The notes under the pieces were generated by a model, which made no database searches, was not told where the DNA came from, and was given only the letters and a program-made list of their open reading frames with translations. Position numbers and translations under genes: made by a program. DNA of 64,000 nucleotides from Fibrisoma montanum (GTDB taxonomy: Bacteria; Bacteroidota; Bacteroidia; Cytophagales; Spirosomataceae), in NCBI RefSeq assembly GCF_003583365.1, contig NZ_QXED01000006.1:1-64000 (forward strand), written 5' to 3'. Positions 44,391 to 51,190 of this stretch are shown here, piece after piece (position 1 is the stretch's first letter; each line of letters starts with the position of its first letter).

Positions 44391-44606
44391 ATGGGCAAAG
44401 ACGGCACCCTGATTACTGAACGCTCCTACGTGGCCAGTGACCTGCTGGCGATGATCGAGCCGACGATGGTTTCGTACGCCGAAGCGATTGAGCTGTACCA
44501 TGCCTGCCAGAGTCTCGACACCTGCCGGGCGGTGATCGACCTCGCCCACCGGGGGCACCTGCCGCTGTGGGCCGCGTGGGAGGTGTGGCGGGCCGGGCGG
44601 GGTTAG
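44391..44606 (+). CDS. Hypothetical protein, 71 aa
   Basis: MGKDGTLITERSYVASDLLA start; AEAIELYHACQSLDTC is helical. A TATTACCTTCGC element just upstream could be its -7 region. Ends 4 nt inside the convergent neighbour. Confidence 0.5.
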   Translation: MGKDGTLITERSYVASDLLAMIEPTMVSYAEAIELYHACQSLDTCRAVIDLAHRGHLPLWAAWEVWRAGRG

Positions 44607-44827
44607 TTACGTGATTGCACCCGGCGCAAAACGCGAAGTTCGCCTAAATCCATCCAGTGCGTCACCCGTTCAAGTACAACACCTTCCGCTTCGCAAACGT
44701 ATTGGTCGCCTTGTTGGTAACAATAGCCGACTAGCATCTCTTCCTGATAGCCAATGGCTAGTACTTCGCGGTCTGGTTGCTTCTGGGTAATGTCTACCCA
44801 TTCGATGTTTGGTTGTCTGGTTGTCAT
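44603..44827 (-). CDS. DUF551-like protein, 74 aa
   Basis: IEWVDITQKQPDREVLAIGY at the start and THWMDLGEL near the end match the small phage DUF551 layout (W..v..rlP ... THWmplp). Last gene of the leftward early operon. Confidence 0.6.
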   Translation of the reverse strand: MTTRQPNIEWVDITQKQPDREVLAIGYQEEMLVGYCYQQGDQYVCEAEGVVLERVTHWMDLGELRVLRRVQSRN

Positions 44828-44982
44828 GGTTCAGTACGCTCTTCCTGTTTCATCATTCGTTTCTGTATCGTCCGCTCCAATTTGCGGTAGGCGCGTTTCC
44901 GGCGCTTAGCCGGATAGTCCACGCAGCAGGGACAATTGATGCCGCCCGGACCAATGCCAAGTTGTTTACGGGTGTGATTCAT
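44824..44982 (-). CDS. Small Cys-rich basic protein, 52 aa
   Basis: Start MNHTRKQLGIGPG at 44,982; CPCC near residue 20 and a highly basic tail. ATGA overlap with the next gene. Confidence 0.45.
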   Translation of the reverse strand: MNHTRKQLGIGPGGINCPCCVDYPAKRRKRAYRKLERTIQKRMMKQEERTEP

Positions 44983-45226
44983 GGGATGGGGTTCGGTTAA
45001 TACAGTTCTCCAATAGTAGTTCCCACTGGCACGGCTCCCACTTCTGATGGTGGTTCCAGCATACATACAGGGTATTGTGCCTGAGTTCGATGTTAGGCCG
45101 GTGGGCTTTGTTCAGCCGCTCAATGACCCGTAGCGCCGTTTCCCGGTCATAGCCTAACGGAAATGAATTGTTTGTATCGGCAGTGGTATAGAGTCCGCTA
45201 TCGGTTTTGTTCAGCGTGTATGTCAT
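44966..45226 (-). CDS. Hypothetical protein, 86 aa
   Basis: Start at 45,226 (MTYTLNKTDSGLYTTAD). Soluble, with NTLYVCWNHHQKW. Overlaps both neighbours by 17-29 nt. Confidence 0.5.
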   Translation of the reverse strand: MTYTLNKTDSGLYTTADTNNSFPLGYDRETALRVIERLNKAHRPNIELRHNTLYVCWNHHQKWEPCQWELLLENCINRTPSHESHP

Positions 45227-45479
45227 GGCTGTTTGCTCGTTTCTGTTTCTGTTCCCTCCTCTTCTCAATCTTCGCCCGTGCCGTTTGGGCCGGGGCTTCG
45301 TTCACCGCCCCGATGCGGGTCAGCAGGATCTGTTGTACCCGTTGCATGGTCGCCACTTCCTCCGCGTGGAACGGGCCGTCGGGCAGGGTGGCCGTAAATG
45401 CGGTGATGGCCTCTCGAACCTGCGTCAGGTACCAGGCTTTTGCTTCTCGCTGGTTTAACCGGCGTCGGTTTTGGGGCAT
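45198..45479 (-). CDS. Hypothetical protein, 93 aa
   Basis: Strongly helical and basic (QNRRRLNQREAKAWYLTQVR, ARAKIEKRREQKQKRA). Possibly nucleic-acid binding; no family recognised. Confidence 0.5.
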   Translation of the reverse strand: MPQNRRRLNQREAKAWYLTQVREAITAFTATLPDGPFHAEEVATMQRVQQILLTRIGAVNEAPAQTARAKIEKRREQKQKRANSHDIHAEQNR

Positions 45480-45482
45480 GGG

Positions 45483-45680
45483 TTAATCAGCAATGAACCT
45501 GAGAATAATAAACCAGTCAGGATGTTCGCTATTTCGCTTTGAAAGCAACGATTGCCCTTCTTCTTCACGGCACCATTCCCGACTTGCCGTAGGTTCGCAC
45601 TGTGCATTTTCGTAAACCTCCTGATGGTACCTTAAAGGAGGGCAAGCGGCTAAAATGTAATGTATTTTCGGTGTTTCCAT
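45483..45680 (-). CDS. Hypothetical protein, 65 aa
   Basis: METPKIHYILAACPPLRYHQ start at 45,680; a few bases from the previous gene. Unknown. Confidence 0.45.
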   Translation of the reverse strand: METPKIHYILAACPPLRYHQEVYENAQCEPTASREWCREEEGQSLLSKRNSEHPDWFIILRFIAD

Positions 45681-45711
45681 AGTGTTAATATACACAAAAT
45701 CAACCTATTAA

Positions 45712-45966
45712 TCAATAAGACACGCCCCATTCGCGGAGCTGGTTGATGATTGGCCAGAGGTTGCTAATATCCTGTGCGCCGTCGTATTCGATGGCACAAT
45801 GAATATCGCCGTTAGGCATGAAGTTGGTTTCGTAGTAACTACTGGCCACAACTATACCGTGGGCATGCCGCGTTACTAATACGTATTCTTCTGAGCTGCT
45901 TCTTAATTTATGCGCCAACCGGTGAATTTGGGTTAGCTGGTCGTCGGTCAGGTCTGCGTAAGTCAT
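45712..45966 (-). CDS. Hypothetical protein, 84 aa
   Basis: MTYADLTDDQLTQIHRLAHK start, soluble. 4-nt overlap with the upstream gene. Confidence 0.5.
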   Translation of the reverse strand: MTYADLTDDQLTQIHRLAHKLRSSSEEYVLVTRHAHGIVVASSYYETNFMPNGDIHCAIEYDGAQDISNLWPIINQLREWGVSY

Positions 45967-46250
45967 AGCAAGTCCATCTCTTTTAGTTTTACAAGCATCT
46001 TACCGGCCGCTTCAACGGGCGACGCATCGGCCAGGGCCGCAAGGGCTACGGGGCGATCAACGGAGCGGTAAGCAATCACGGTTACATTCTTAATGCTGTC
46101 CTTTGTCAGTTCCAGCATCCACTTGGTATCATCGATGTCATAGCCCGATGGGAGCAACTGCCAGAGTTCAGAGAAGGACGGGGGACCTTTGTCAATAATG
46201 ATACCGGCTTCGTAGAGCTTTAATGCTATTTCGCGTGATAGATAATTCAT
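45963..46250 (-). CDS. Hypothetical protein, 95 aa
   Basis: Start at 46,250 (MNYLSREIALKLYEAG). The lysine/leucine-rich end and ATGA overlap are typical of this operon. Function unknown; similar small proteins occur in other Cytophagales phages as far as I recall. Confidence 0.5.
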   Translation of the reverse strand: MNYLSREIALKLYEAGIIIDKGPPSFSELWQLLPSGYDIDDTKWMLELTKDSIKNVTVIAYRSVDRPVALAALADASPVEAAGKMLVKLKEMDLL

Positions 46251-46266
46251 GTTGTTTGGTTTTAGC

Positions 46267-46432
46267 GCAATCGACGGGACTCGAACCCGCACGGTGTACA
46301 CACACTCGGCCCGGCTGCATTCATAGTACGACAATATAACCGGCCCGGTGCCCAACCGTTGTTTAGTGGTTAGTTGCTAGACTGTTACAAGGTTCAGCCG
46401 GCCCGCCCCTTACCGTTCAGGGTCACGATTGC
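46267..46432 (-). ncRNA. tRNA-like element with long interior (possible interrupted or decayed tRNA)
   Basis: On the minus strand the 3' end has a T arm (GCGGG, loop TTCGAGT, CCCGT) followed at once by CGATTGC, which pairs over all 7 positions with GCAATCG at 46,432-46,426. A D-arm-like CCC-loop-GGG with GGTAA follows the 5' strand. The interior is about 75-90 nt too long for a normal tRNA and no anticodon arm could be defined. Could be an intron-bearing, decayed or tRNA-mimicking RNA. Confidence 0.4.
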
Positions 46433-46437
46433 AAGAC

Positions 46438-46512
46438 CCCCGCCCGCTGGTCTGCCATACCATTCTGCGAACCACCACAGGTTTATGGTTAAGACAGCCA
46501 GCGGGCGGGGAG
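46438..46512. repeat. 13-bp GC inverted repeat
   Basis: CCCCGCCCGCTGG pairs with CCAGCGGGCGGGG across about 46 nt. It lies between the tRNA-like element and the gene at 46,516; it may be a terminator-like or processing structure on the leftward transcript. Confidence 0.5.
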
Positions 46513-46515
46513 GGG

Positions 46516-46788
46516 TTATTGAGAAGGGCGTAATCCTTTGGGTTTAGCCAGAGCAAGGTTCTTTGCTTCGTCGTGGGGTCCGTTTTGCGTGATAGTCAAC
46601 TTGACCGGCATAAACCGAAATCCCTGTCGAATTAACGCTTCGGGCGTTTGGCCGTATCCTGCTTTGGCTAGAAGTTTGGTAATGGCGAACGATTCGGGTA
46701 TGTCCTGCCCAAGTGTTGCCGTTTGTGGTGTGCCGTCTGGCGCAACCAACACAAAGAAATCTTCCTGATGCATTTCGTCTATTTTCAT
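46516..46788 (-). CDS. Hypothetical protein, 90 aa
   Basis: Start MKIDEMHQEDFFVLVAPDG at 46,788. Soluble, no motif recognised. Confidence 0.5.
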   Translation of the reverse strand: MKIDEMHQEDFFVLVAPDGTPQTATLGQDIPESFAITKLLAKAGYGQTPEALIRQGFRFMPVKLTITQNGPHDEAKNLALAKPKGLRPSQ

Positions 46789-46825
46789 TGTTCCCTTGCC
46801 GATTACGCCCGGCACGGCGGTTGGG

Positions 46826-47158
46826 TTATTTGACGTGTGAATAGCTGTTATCGGGATTTTTTGCCCACTTTCGGGCCTTGTTCTTTGTCATCTTAGCTGC
46901 AAAGGCAGCCGTTATTAGCTCAACTGATATACCCGCTCGTCCTGCCGAATCAAACAGGCACATCAAACAATCAGCGTATTCTTCTGACAGTGCAGCTATC
47001 CAATCAAAAGGGTCTGCATCCGTCGGCACTGTGAGCAGTTCTTCAACTTCTTTAATTTCGCCTTCCAGCTTACGGAGGGAACTAACGGCGGTCGCTTCAG
47101 TGAATGTCTGTAAACTCCATTCCAAGCGTTCAGACTCTAATTCGGTTAGTGATTGCAT
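46826..47158 (-). CDS. MazG/DUF550-like nucleotide pyrophosphohydrolase
   Basis: 110 residues. GEIKEVEELL gives the ExxE metal pair, EEYADCLMCLFDSAGRAGIS the ExxD pair, and KMTKNKARKW the C-terminal element of DUF550 dATP/dGTP pyrophosphohydrolases. Phages use such enzymes to trim or alter nucleotide pools or alarmones. No PurZ-like partner is seen, so base-Z synthesis is unlikely. Confidence 0.7.
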   Translation of the reverse strand: MQSLTELESERLEWSLQTFTEATAVSSLRKLEGEIKEVEELLTVPTDADPFDWIAALSEEYADCLMCLFDSAGRAGISVELITAAFAAKMTKNKARKWAKNPDNSYSHVK

Positions 47159-47339
47159 GATGTCGTATGGGGTTAAGTGTTTCCTGCACCTCCTCGTTAT
47201 CCCTGGCCATGTGGTACTGCTCGGCATCGCCGAGCAGGCGTTCTTGCTGTTCAGCGGTCAGCGGCCCCACGATGGCGGCAAGGGCGGTCAGAAGGGCGGT
47301 TTGGGCGGGGGAGTTAGCTAAGCAGGTGCGGGTGTTCAT
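47130..47339 (-). CDS. Hypothetical protein, 69 aa
   Basis: Helical (AQTALLTALAAIVGPLTAEQ), overlapping the MazG-like gene by 29 nt and the YopX-like gene by 26 nt. Unknown. Confidence 0.45.
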   Translation of the reverse strand: MNTRTCLANSPAQTALLTALAAIVGPLTAEQQERLLGDAEQYHMARDNEEVQETLNPIRHHAITNRIRV

Positions 47340-47775
47340 AGATGTTGCCGATGACCTCAGTTCGAGTTTTCTCGATTCGGGTTTGGCCCAACAATGGCTT
47401 TGAATAACTACCGTATTCGTCGCCCTCAGTTGTATTGGCGTACCACTGCAATGCGTATTTGTTCCAGCCTACAGTGTATCGCGACTTCTGCCTGCTAAGT
47501 TCAGTGTCCCAAATCTCAACTATATCCCCCTCGTAAATCTCCGTACCGTTCTTGTCGGTAAGCCCGGTAAACTGCATCAGAACAGGGCCGTTAGCTTCGT
47601 CGTACAAATTCCATTTGTAGCCAAAAATCTCCCATTCATCGCCAGTCCTTCCCAGCTTAACGCCGTCACAAACGCCCGTATCATCAGTGTAGGTTAAAAC
47701 AAGTACATCGTTTCTGTCTGTACCCGTATAGCGCATTACTTTACCATCCCACGCTCTAAATTTCAGTTGCCTCAT
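47314..47775 (-). CDS. YopX family protein
   Basis: 153 residues from the ATG at 47,775. MRQLKFRAWDGKVM, the central LMQFTGLTDKNGTEIYEGDI and the final EVIGNIYEHPHLL are the three hallmarks of the YopX family, common in prophages of Firmicutes and Bacteroidota and of unknown role. Confidence 0.85.
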   Translation of the reverse strand: MRQLKFRAWDGKVMRYTGTDRNDVLVLTYTDDTGVCDGVKLGRTGDEWEIFGYKWNLYDEANGPVLMQFTGLTDKNGTEIYEGDIVEIWDTELSRQKSRYTVGWNKYALQWYANTTEGDEYGSYSKPLLGQTRIEKTRTEVIGNIYEHPHLLS

Positions 47776-47788
47776 TGTCTTGCTTTCG

Positions 47789-48304
47789 TTAGTTGTTCTC
47801 AATCACCCTTACTTCGCGCTGCTCCTCCTCGGTCGCCCACCGGAATCTCTTGCCCCCTTTCGACACCACCCCGCGTTTGATCGAATCGTACACGGTAAGG
47901 TGTGCGGTGGTGTAGTAACGGGCCGCATCGTTGGTGGTTGCAAACAGTAGACCGTCTTCAACGCAGACCACGAAGCGGCTTTTCCCTCTGGGCCTTCCGA
48001 TCAGTCCAGATGATGCGGATGTATCACCGGGCATAGATCGTTCGTCCTGCGCCGTTTCTGGCGCTTGTACGGGGCGATCTGCCCTATGGTAGCCCTGCTG
48101 CTCCAGTTGTTGCAATCGTGCCTCTAATCGGATCTTTCGGGTGGTGATGGTCGTTTCGCGGCCGAACGGGTCGATCAGGACAGCGCGTACCATGTCGGTG
48201 CGGGTCGATACGTCGCGGCTACCTACAGCCGGGTTGCCCGCCGGGGTGTAGCCGTGGCCGGGTGAAGAACCGAGCCGGATGGAAGATTGGTTGGTTGGGG
48301 TCAT
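47789..48304 (-). CDS. Hypothetical protein, 171 aa
   Basis: N-terminal region low complexity; the C-terminal half (TNDAARYYTTAHLTVYDSIK, VSKGGKRFRW) is like small phage DNA-binding domains that follow intron-type nucleases. Role unknown. Confidence 0.5.
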   Translation of the reverse strand: MTPTNQSSIRLGSSPGHGYTPAGNPAVGSRDVSTRTDMVRAVLIDPFGRETTITTRKIRLEARLQQLEQQGYHRADRPVQAPETAQDERSMPGDTSASSGLIGRPRGKSRFVVCVEDGLLFATTNDAARYYTTAHLTVYDSIKRGVVSKGGKRFRWATEEEQREVRVIENN

Positions 48305-48313
48305 GGGTGAATA

Positions 48314-48338
48314 GCCCCCGCCCGGTGTGAGCGGGGGC
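48314..48338. terminator. 8-bp GC hairpin between genes
   Basis: GCCCCCGC and GCGGGGGC pair around a 9-nt loop in the 42-nt gap. There is no T run on either side, so it may act on mRNA stability rather than termination. Confidence 0.45.
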
Positions 48339-48346
48339 GTTAGGGG

Positions 48347-48604
48347 TTATTGCTCAGCTTTTTCCACCATTTTAGGAGTGATGGTGAAATAGCGGCTTTC
48401 TAGTTGCTCAATCCGATTGCAAACAATTCCTATGATTGTTTCGTAGGCAATCATTTCGTCTCTATGCTGCTTATTGGCGGTCATGTTCCACAATTGAACA
48501 GCCCCTTCGTGATGCCTTTCTAGGCTTAGCAGTAAGCCGTAGGCCGCTGTCAATGACAGATTACCAATAGCTTCTTCGTCAATCATTACGTCTATTGTTT
48601 CCAT
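48347..48604 (-). CDS. Hypothetical protein, 85 aa
   Basis: All-helical acidic protein (METIDVMIDEEAIGNLSLTA). One base separates it from the Rha gene. Unknown. Confidence 0.5.
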   Translation of the reverse strand: METIDVMIDEEAIGNLSLTAAYGLLLSLERHHEGAVQLWNMTANKQHRDEMIAYETIIGIVCNRIEQLESRYFTITPKMVEKAEQ

Positions 48605-48605
48605 G

Positions 48606-49361
48606 CTAGGCAGGTTGATTTAGTTGCAGAATGTTGGTTGCCACTACCCACAGCTTGTCAACATGACCCAGCCGCTTGAGCATTTGTAATTTGCTTTCAC
48701 CTGGATTAGGCTTGCAGTGGTTGACCGACACCCGGTAACGGTAGTACATCTCCGTATAGATTTTGCGCCATACATCGGGAACGGGTGTTACTGTAGCCGA
48801 TGCGTAGACGTTGACCATGCGCCGTACTTTATCTTCCGTCGATAGTTCAGGCATTTCTTCTGATGGGGCGGGCAAAGCCTGTAGTTCGGCGGTTGCTTCC
48901 TGCTGTATCTGCTGAAACTGGCCAAACCGCTCTTCGAGGTTGGATACCCGCCGTTCAGTTTCGACCATCTGCTTAGCCACTTCAACACTGGTTTGCAGCG
49001 ATTGCAGAAGTAGTTCCATTGGGGTAAGCGGCAGGGCGGTTGCTGACTGAGCTACCTTATCGGCTTCAAGCTCCTGCCAACGCTGTACGATCTTGTGACG
49101 GGCTACAATATCGTAGCCGGATAGTAGTGTTGTGGTCGTGTTCTTGTCCAGCCGGTACATTTCCCGGGCCTTACCTTGCGCGTCGACGTAACTAGCTGTT
49201 TCACAATGCCAGCTCAAATTTGAGCCGGCCTCTTTCGCGGCCTCAAGTGTTTCAATCATTTTGCGGATGTCGCGAATGATGTTTTTGTGAAGCTTTCCTG
49301 TCAGTTCGGCAATCTCCAAACTCGACATGGTTTTGATCTGGGATGCGATTTCAGTTGTCAT
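48606..49361 (-). CDS. Rha-family phage regulatory protein
   Basis: 251 residues. MSSLEIAELTGKLHKNIIRD and YVDAQGKAREMYRLDKNTTT followed by LLSGYDIVARHKIVQRWQEL match the Rha N-terminal domain. The linker PLTPMELLLQSLQTSVEVAK with ERRVSNLEERF is close to that of the AntA/AntB antirepressor at 13,909. The C-terminal domain differs. Likely to take part in the lysis/lysogeny choice. Confidence 0.85.
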   Translation of the reverse strand: MTTEIASQIKTMSSLEIAELTGKLHKNIIRDIRKMIETLEAAKEAGSNLSWHCETASYVDAQGKAREMYRLDKNTTTTLLSGYDIVARHKIVQRWQELEADKVAQSATALPLTPMELLLQSLQTSVEVAKQMVETERRVSNLEERFGQFQQIQQEATAELQALPAPSEEMPELSTEDKVRRMVNVYASATVTPVPDVWRKIYTEMYYRYRVSVNHCKPNPGESKLQMLKRLGHVDKLWVVATNILQLNQPA

Positions 49362-49363
49362 GG

Positions 49364-49669
49364 CTATTCAGTCGGTTTGGTGAGATCAGCAATTCGCAGG
49401 GAAAGAAATTCGTCCAACATCTCGTAGTAGAGAATCTGTAGAGCAAGCGTAGACCCGAAATTCGAGTCCCAGTTTTCGACGTTGCCCATGAACCAGGCAC
49501 GTAAGTTGCGACGCACAACGTTTACCTCGTTGGGGTCACTGAACCAATCTTCCAGGAATTGTTGCGCCGTTTCTGGTACGGCAAAGGAGGGAACGGATGC
49601 GGCCGGGCCGCGTACGGCTTGCTCCGGAGAGCCGCCCGGATTGGGCTGGCAATTTGATAAATTGGACAT
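49364..49669 (-). CDS. Hypothetical protein, 101 aa
   Basis: Start MSNLSNCQPNPGGSPEQAV at 49,669. Disordered start, then helical (QILYYEMLDEFLSLRIADL). Preceded by the structured leader at 49,715-49,815. Confidence 0.5.
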   Translation of the reverse strand: MSNLSNCQPNPGGSPEQAVRGPAASVPSFAVPETAQQFLEDWFSDPNEVNVVRRNLRAWFMGNVENWDSNFGSTLALQILYYEMLDEFLSLRIADLTKPTE

Positions 49670-49714
49670 TGGTATTGGACGGTTTATCCCTTGTACGGAA
49701 GGGGTTAAAAAGCA

Positions 49715-49815
49715 ATGTAGGCGGACTACCGCACTAACCCGCCGTCCAAGCACCAAGTCCGGGGCCGCACACGCCATTACAACGTGTGCGCGGGGTTGCG
49801 ATAATCCGCCTACAT
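49715..49815 (-). ncRNA. Multibranched structured leader RNA
   Basis: Outer stem: ATGTAGGCGGA at one end pairs over 11 bp with TCCGCCTACAT at the other. Inside, an 8-bp hairpin CGCACACG/CGTGTGCG (49,766-49,790) and a helix CGC-AACCC/GGGTT-GCG form a three-way-junction shape. On the minus strand it ends about 46 nt before the start at 49,669, so it sits in that gene's leader. No match to a known riboswitch was recognised. Confidence 0.5.
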
Positions 49816-49853
49816 CCTTCTTAACAGGATATAAACCGTTACCAATAAGGCAT

Positions 49854-49944
49854 AAAAAAAGCCCTACAACCGAATGTGAGGGCATCGCTGCCCCGGAACT
49901 ATGATACTTGGACGGATGCAAGTTAACAGTTTTCATTCGGTTGT
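49854..49944 (-). promoter_or_regulatory. Attenuator-like terminator/anti-terminator pair
   Basis: On the minus strand GCCCT-(13-nt loop)-AGGGC plus seven T forms an intrinsic terminator (49,883-49,854). Its loop contains CATTCGGTTGT, and the exact complement ACAACCGAATG occurs 57 nt upstream (49,944-49,934). The two pairings overlap on the loop, so the upstream arm could alter termination. Confidence 0.5.
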
Positions 49945-49966
49945 CAATAGGTTTGCGTTAATTTTC

Positions 49967-50125
49967 TTACGGCGTCGGTAGTTGTTGGTTCATAATTTCC
50001 GGTACGACCTGCCAATGATAGGCCAGCATACGCCACAGCAGGTACAGCAGCAGCCCGGCGAAGCCTGAACCGAGTATCCAGTTCAGCGTTTTCTCATCCG
50101 GCCGGGTAAAATCAATTGGTTTCAT
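49967..50125 (-). CDS. Small single-pass membrane protein, 52 aa
   Basis: MKPIDFTRPDEKTLNW, then one membrane helix (ILGSGFAGLLLYLLWRMLAY). Its start overlaps the end of the methyltransferase gene by 14 nt. Confidence 0.55.
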   Translation of the reverse strand: MKPIDFTRPDEKTLNWILGSGFAGLLLYLLWRMLAYHWQVVPEIMNQQLPTP

Positions 50126-50998
50126 TTGATGTCTGTGTGGTTAGTTGGTCTTCGATGTGCTGAATGGCCTGGAAGAGCTGGTAGACCACCTGGGGCACTA
50201 CAGCATTGCCTAAGGCTCCGAGTCGTTTACCATCGTCCAATCTTCGGGGAAACCCATCATCCACTCCACAAAGCATGGGTTTAGGGTACCAACTATCCCA
50301 CTGTCCAGGATGCGTTGTCCGGTCTGGTCGGGTAGTAGAAATACGTCCCAGCCCAATTGACTCCCGATTTTCACGCCCGATGGTCGTTTTCCGTTGTTGT
50401 GAAGTTTGTTGTAGGCGGTCGTACGGTATCCGTTGACCATCTGAACCATTGAGTCCGATTTGACCGGCGTAGGCAACAAACCAAACGCGCTGCCGTTCGT
50501 GGGGAGCGTTGACACCCGCAGCCGGAAGGTTAACCGGCGGTATCGTTTCGTAACCGAGGCTTTCCAGGTCAGATAACACCTCGTGGACGACCAATCCATC
50601 TGACCAATTAAGAATGCCAGAAACGTTTTCCCCAACCACCCAACGCGGTTGGACTTCGCTAATGACTCTAAGCATTGACGGCCACAGGTGGCGTTCATCT
50701 TCTTTCCCTTTTCGTAACCCGGCCTGACTATACGGTTGGCATGGAAAGCCCCCGCAAATAAGGTCAATTGCTCCCCGGTACGGGGTGCCGTCAAACGTGT
50801 TGATGTCTCCATAGATTTCAGCATTTGGAAAATTCTTGCGTAGTACTTTCTGACAGAAGGGGTCTAATTCCACCATCACGCGGCTTTCCCATCCCATCCA
50901 TTCGGCGGCCAGATCGAAGCCGCCGGCCTAATCCCCGCGAACAGCGACATTACAGAGAATGCCTTGCGTTCGCGGGGTATGTTGTTTTGGGTGTTCAT
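50112..50998 (-). pseudogene. DNA cytosine-5 methyltransferase, frameshifted near motif I
   Basis: The natural start at 50,998 overlaps the upstream stop (ATGA) and reads to VMSLFAGI, the beginning of motif I. Five bases (50,925-50,929) are then inserted and break the frame. The sequence that should follow (GGFDLAAEWMGWES) is in another frame, from which the rest is intact: GGFPCQPYS (motif IV with catalytic Cys), GENVSGIL (VI), ERQRVWFVA (VIII) and ALGNAVVPQ (X). A downstream ATG at 50,897 gives 261 residues lacking the motif I cofactor loop. Probably inactive unless the insertion is a sequence error or is bypassed. In the phage it would have protected DNA from restriction. Confidence 0.85.
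50210..50824 (-). CDS. Overlapping frame inside the methyltransferase gene, 204 aa
   Basis: A second long frame read on the same strand as the methyltransferase. It contains CGRQCLESLAKSNRVGWLGK, CYLTWKASVTKRYRRLTFRL, FGLLPTPVKSD and LNPCFVEWMMGFPEDWT. I recall near-identical motif strings (TSGRKCLE, LTWK..TK..R..FQL, GLLPTP, NPRFVEWMMGFP) as separate phage protein annotations. So this overlap may be a real dual-coded gene or a widespread annotation by-product. Open for 204 codons, which is long for chance at this composition. Confidence 0.4.
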   Translation of the reverse strand: MLKSMETSTRLTAPRTGEQLTLFAGAFHANRIVRPGYEKGKKMNATCGRQCLESLAKSNRVGWLGKTFLAFLIGQMDWSSTRCYLTWKASVTKRYRRLTFRLRVSTLPTNGSAFGLLPTPVKSDSMVQMVNGYRTTAYNKLHNNGKRPSGVKIGSQLGWDVFLLPDQTGQRILDSGIVGTLNPCFVEWMMGFPEDWTMVNDSEP

Positions 50999-51186
50999 GG
51001 TGTCGTTAGCAAGTCGCTTAGTTTGCAGTAGTACATCACGCACAGCCCCGCTTCAAGGCCCATAAAAAACCATTGCCAGCGGGCATCCTCACCGCGTTTT
51101 GCTTTCTGGTTGCCCTTGACGTAGTTCATTACTGCCAGTAGCAGGGCTGACAAAAACACGAGTAGGTGCGTTACAATCGGGTTCAT
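50995..51186 (-). CDS. Small membrane protein, 63 aa
   Basis: Hydrophobic THLLVFLSALLLAVMNYV at the start and WFFMGLEAGLCVMYYC later; basic middle. ATGA overlap with the methyltransferase start. Confidence 0.55.
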   Translation of the reverse strand: MNPIVTHLLVFLSALLLAVMNYVKGNQKAKRGEDARWQWFFMGLEAGLCVMYYCKLSDLLTTP

Positions 51187-51190
51187 GGTG

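Noticed and set aside
46258-46440. Ordinary cloverleaf tRNA
   Set aside because: T arm and acceptor are present but no anticodon arm or normal length could be fitted, so it was listed only as tRNA-like.
46826-47158. Base-Z (2-aminoadenine) synthesis enzyme
   Set aside because: No PurZ-like or matching polymerase gene is present in the window.
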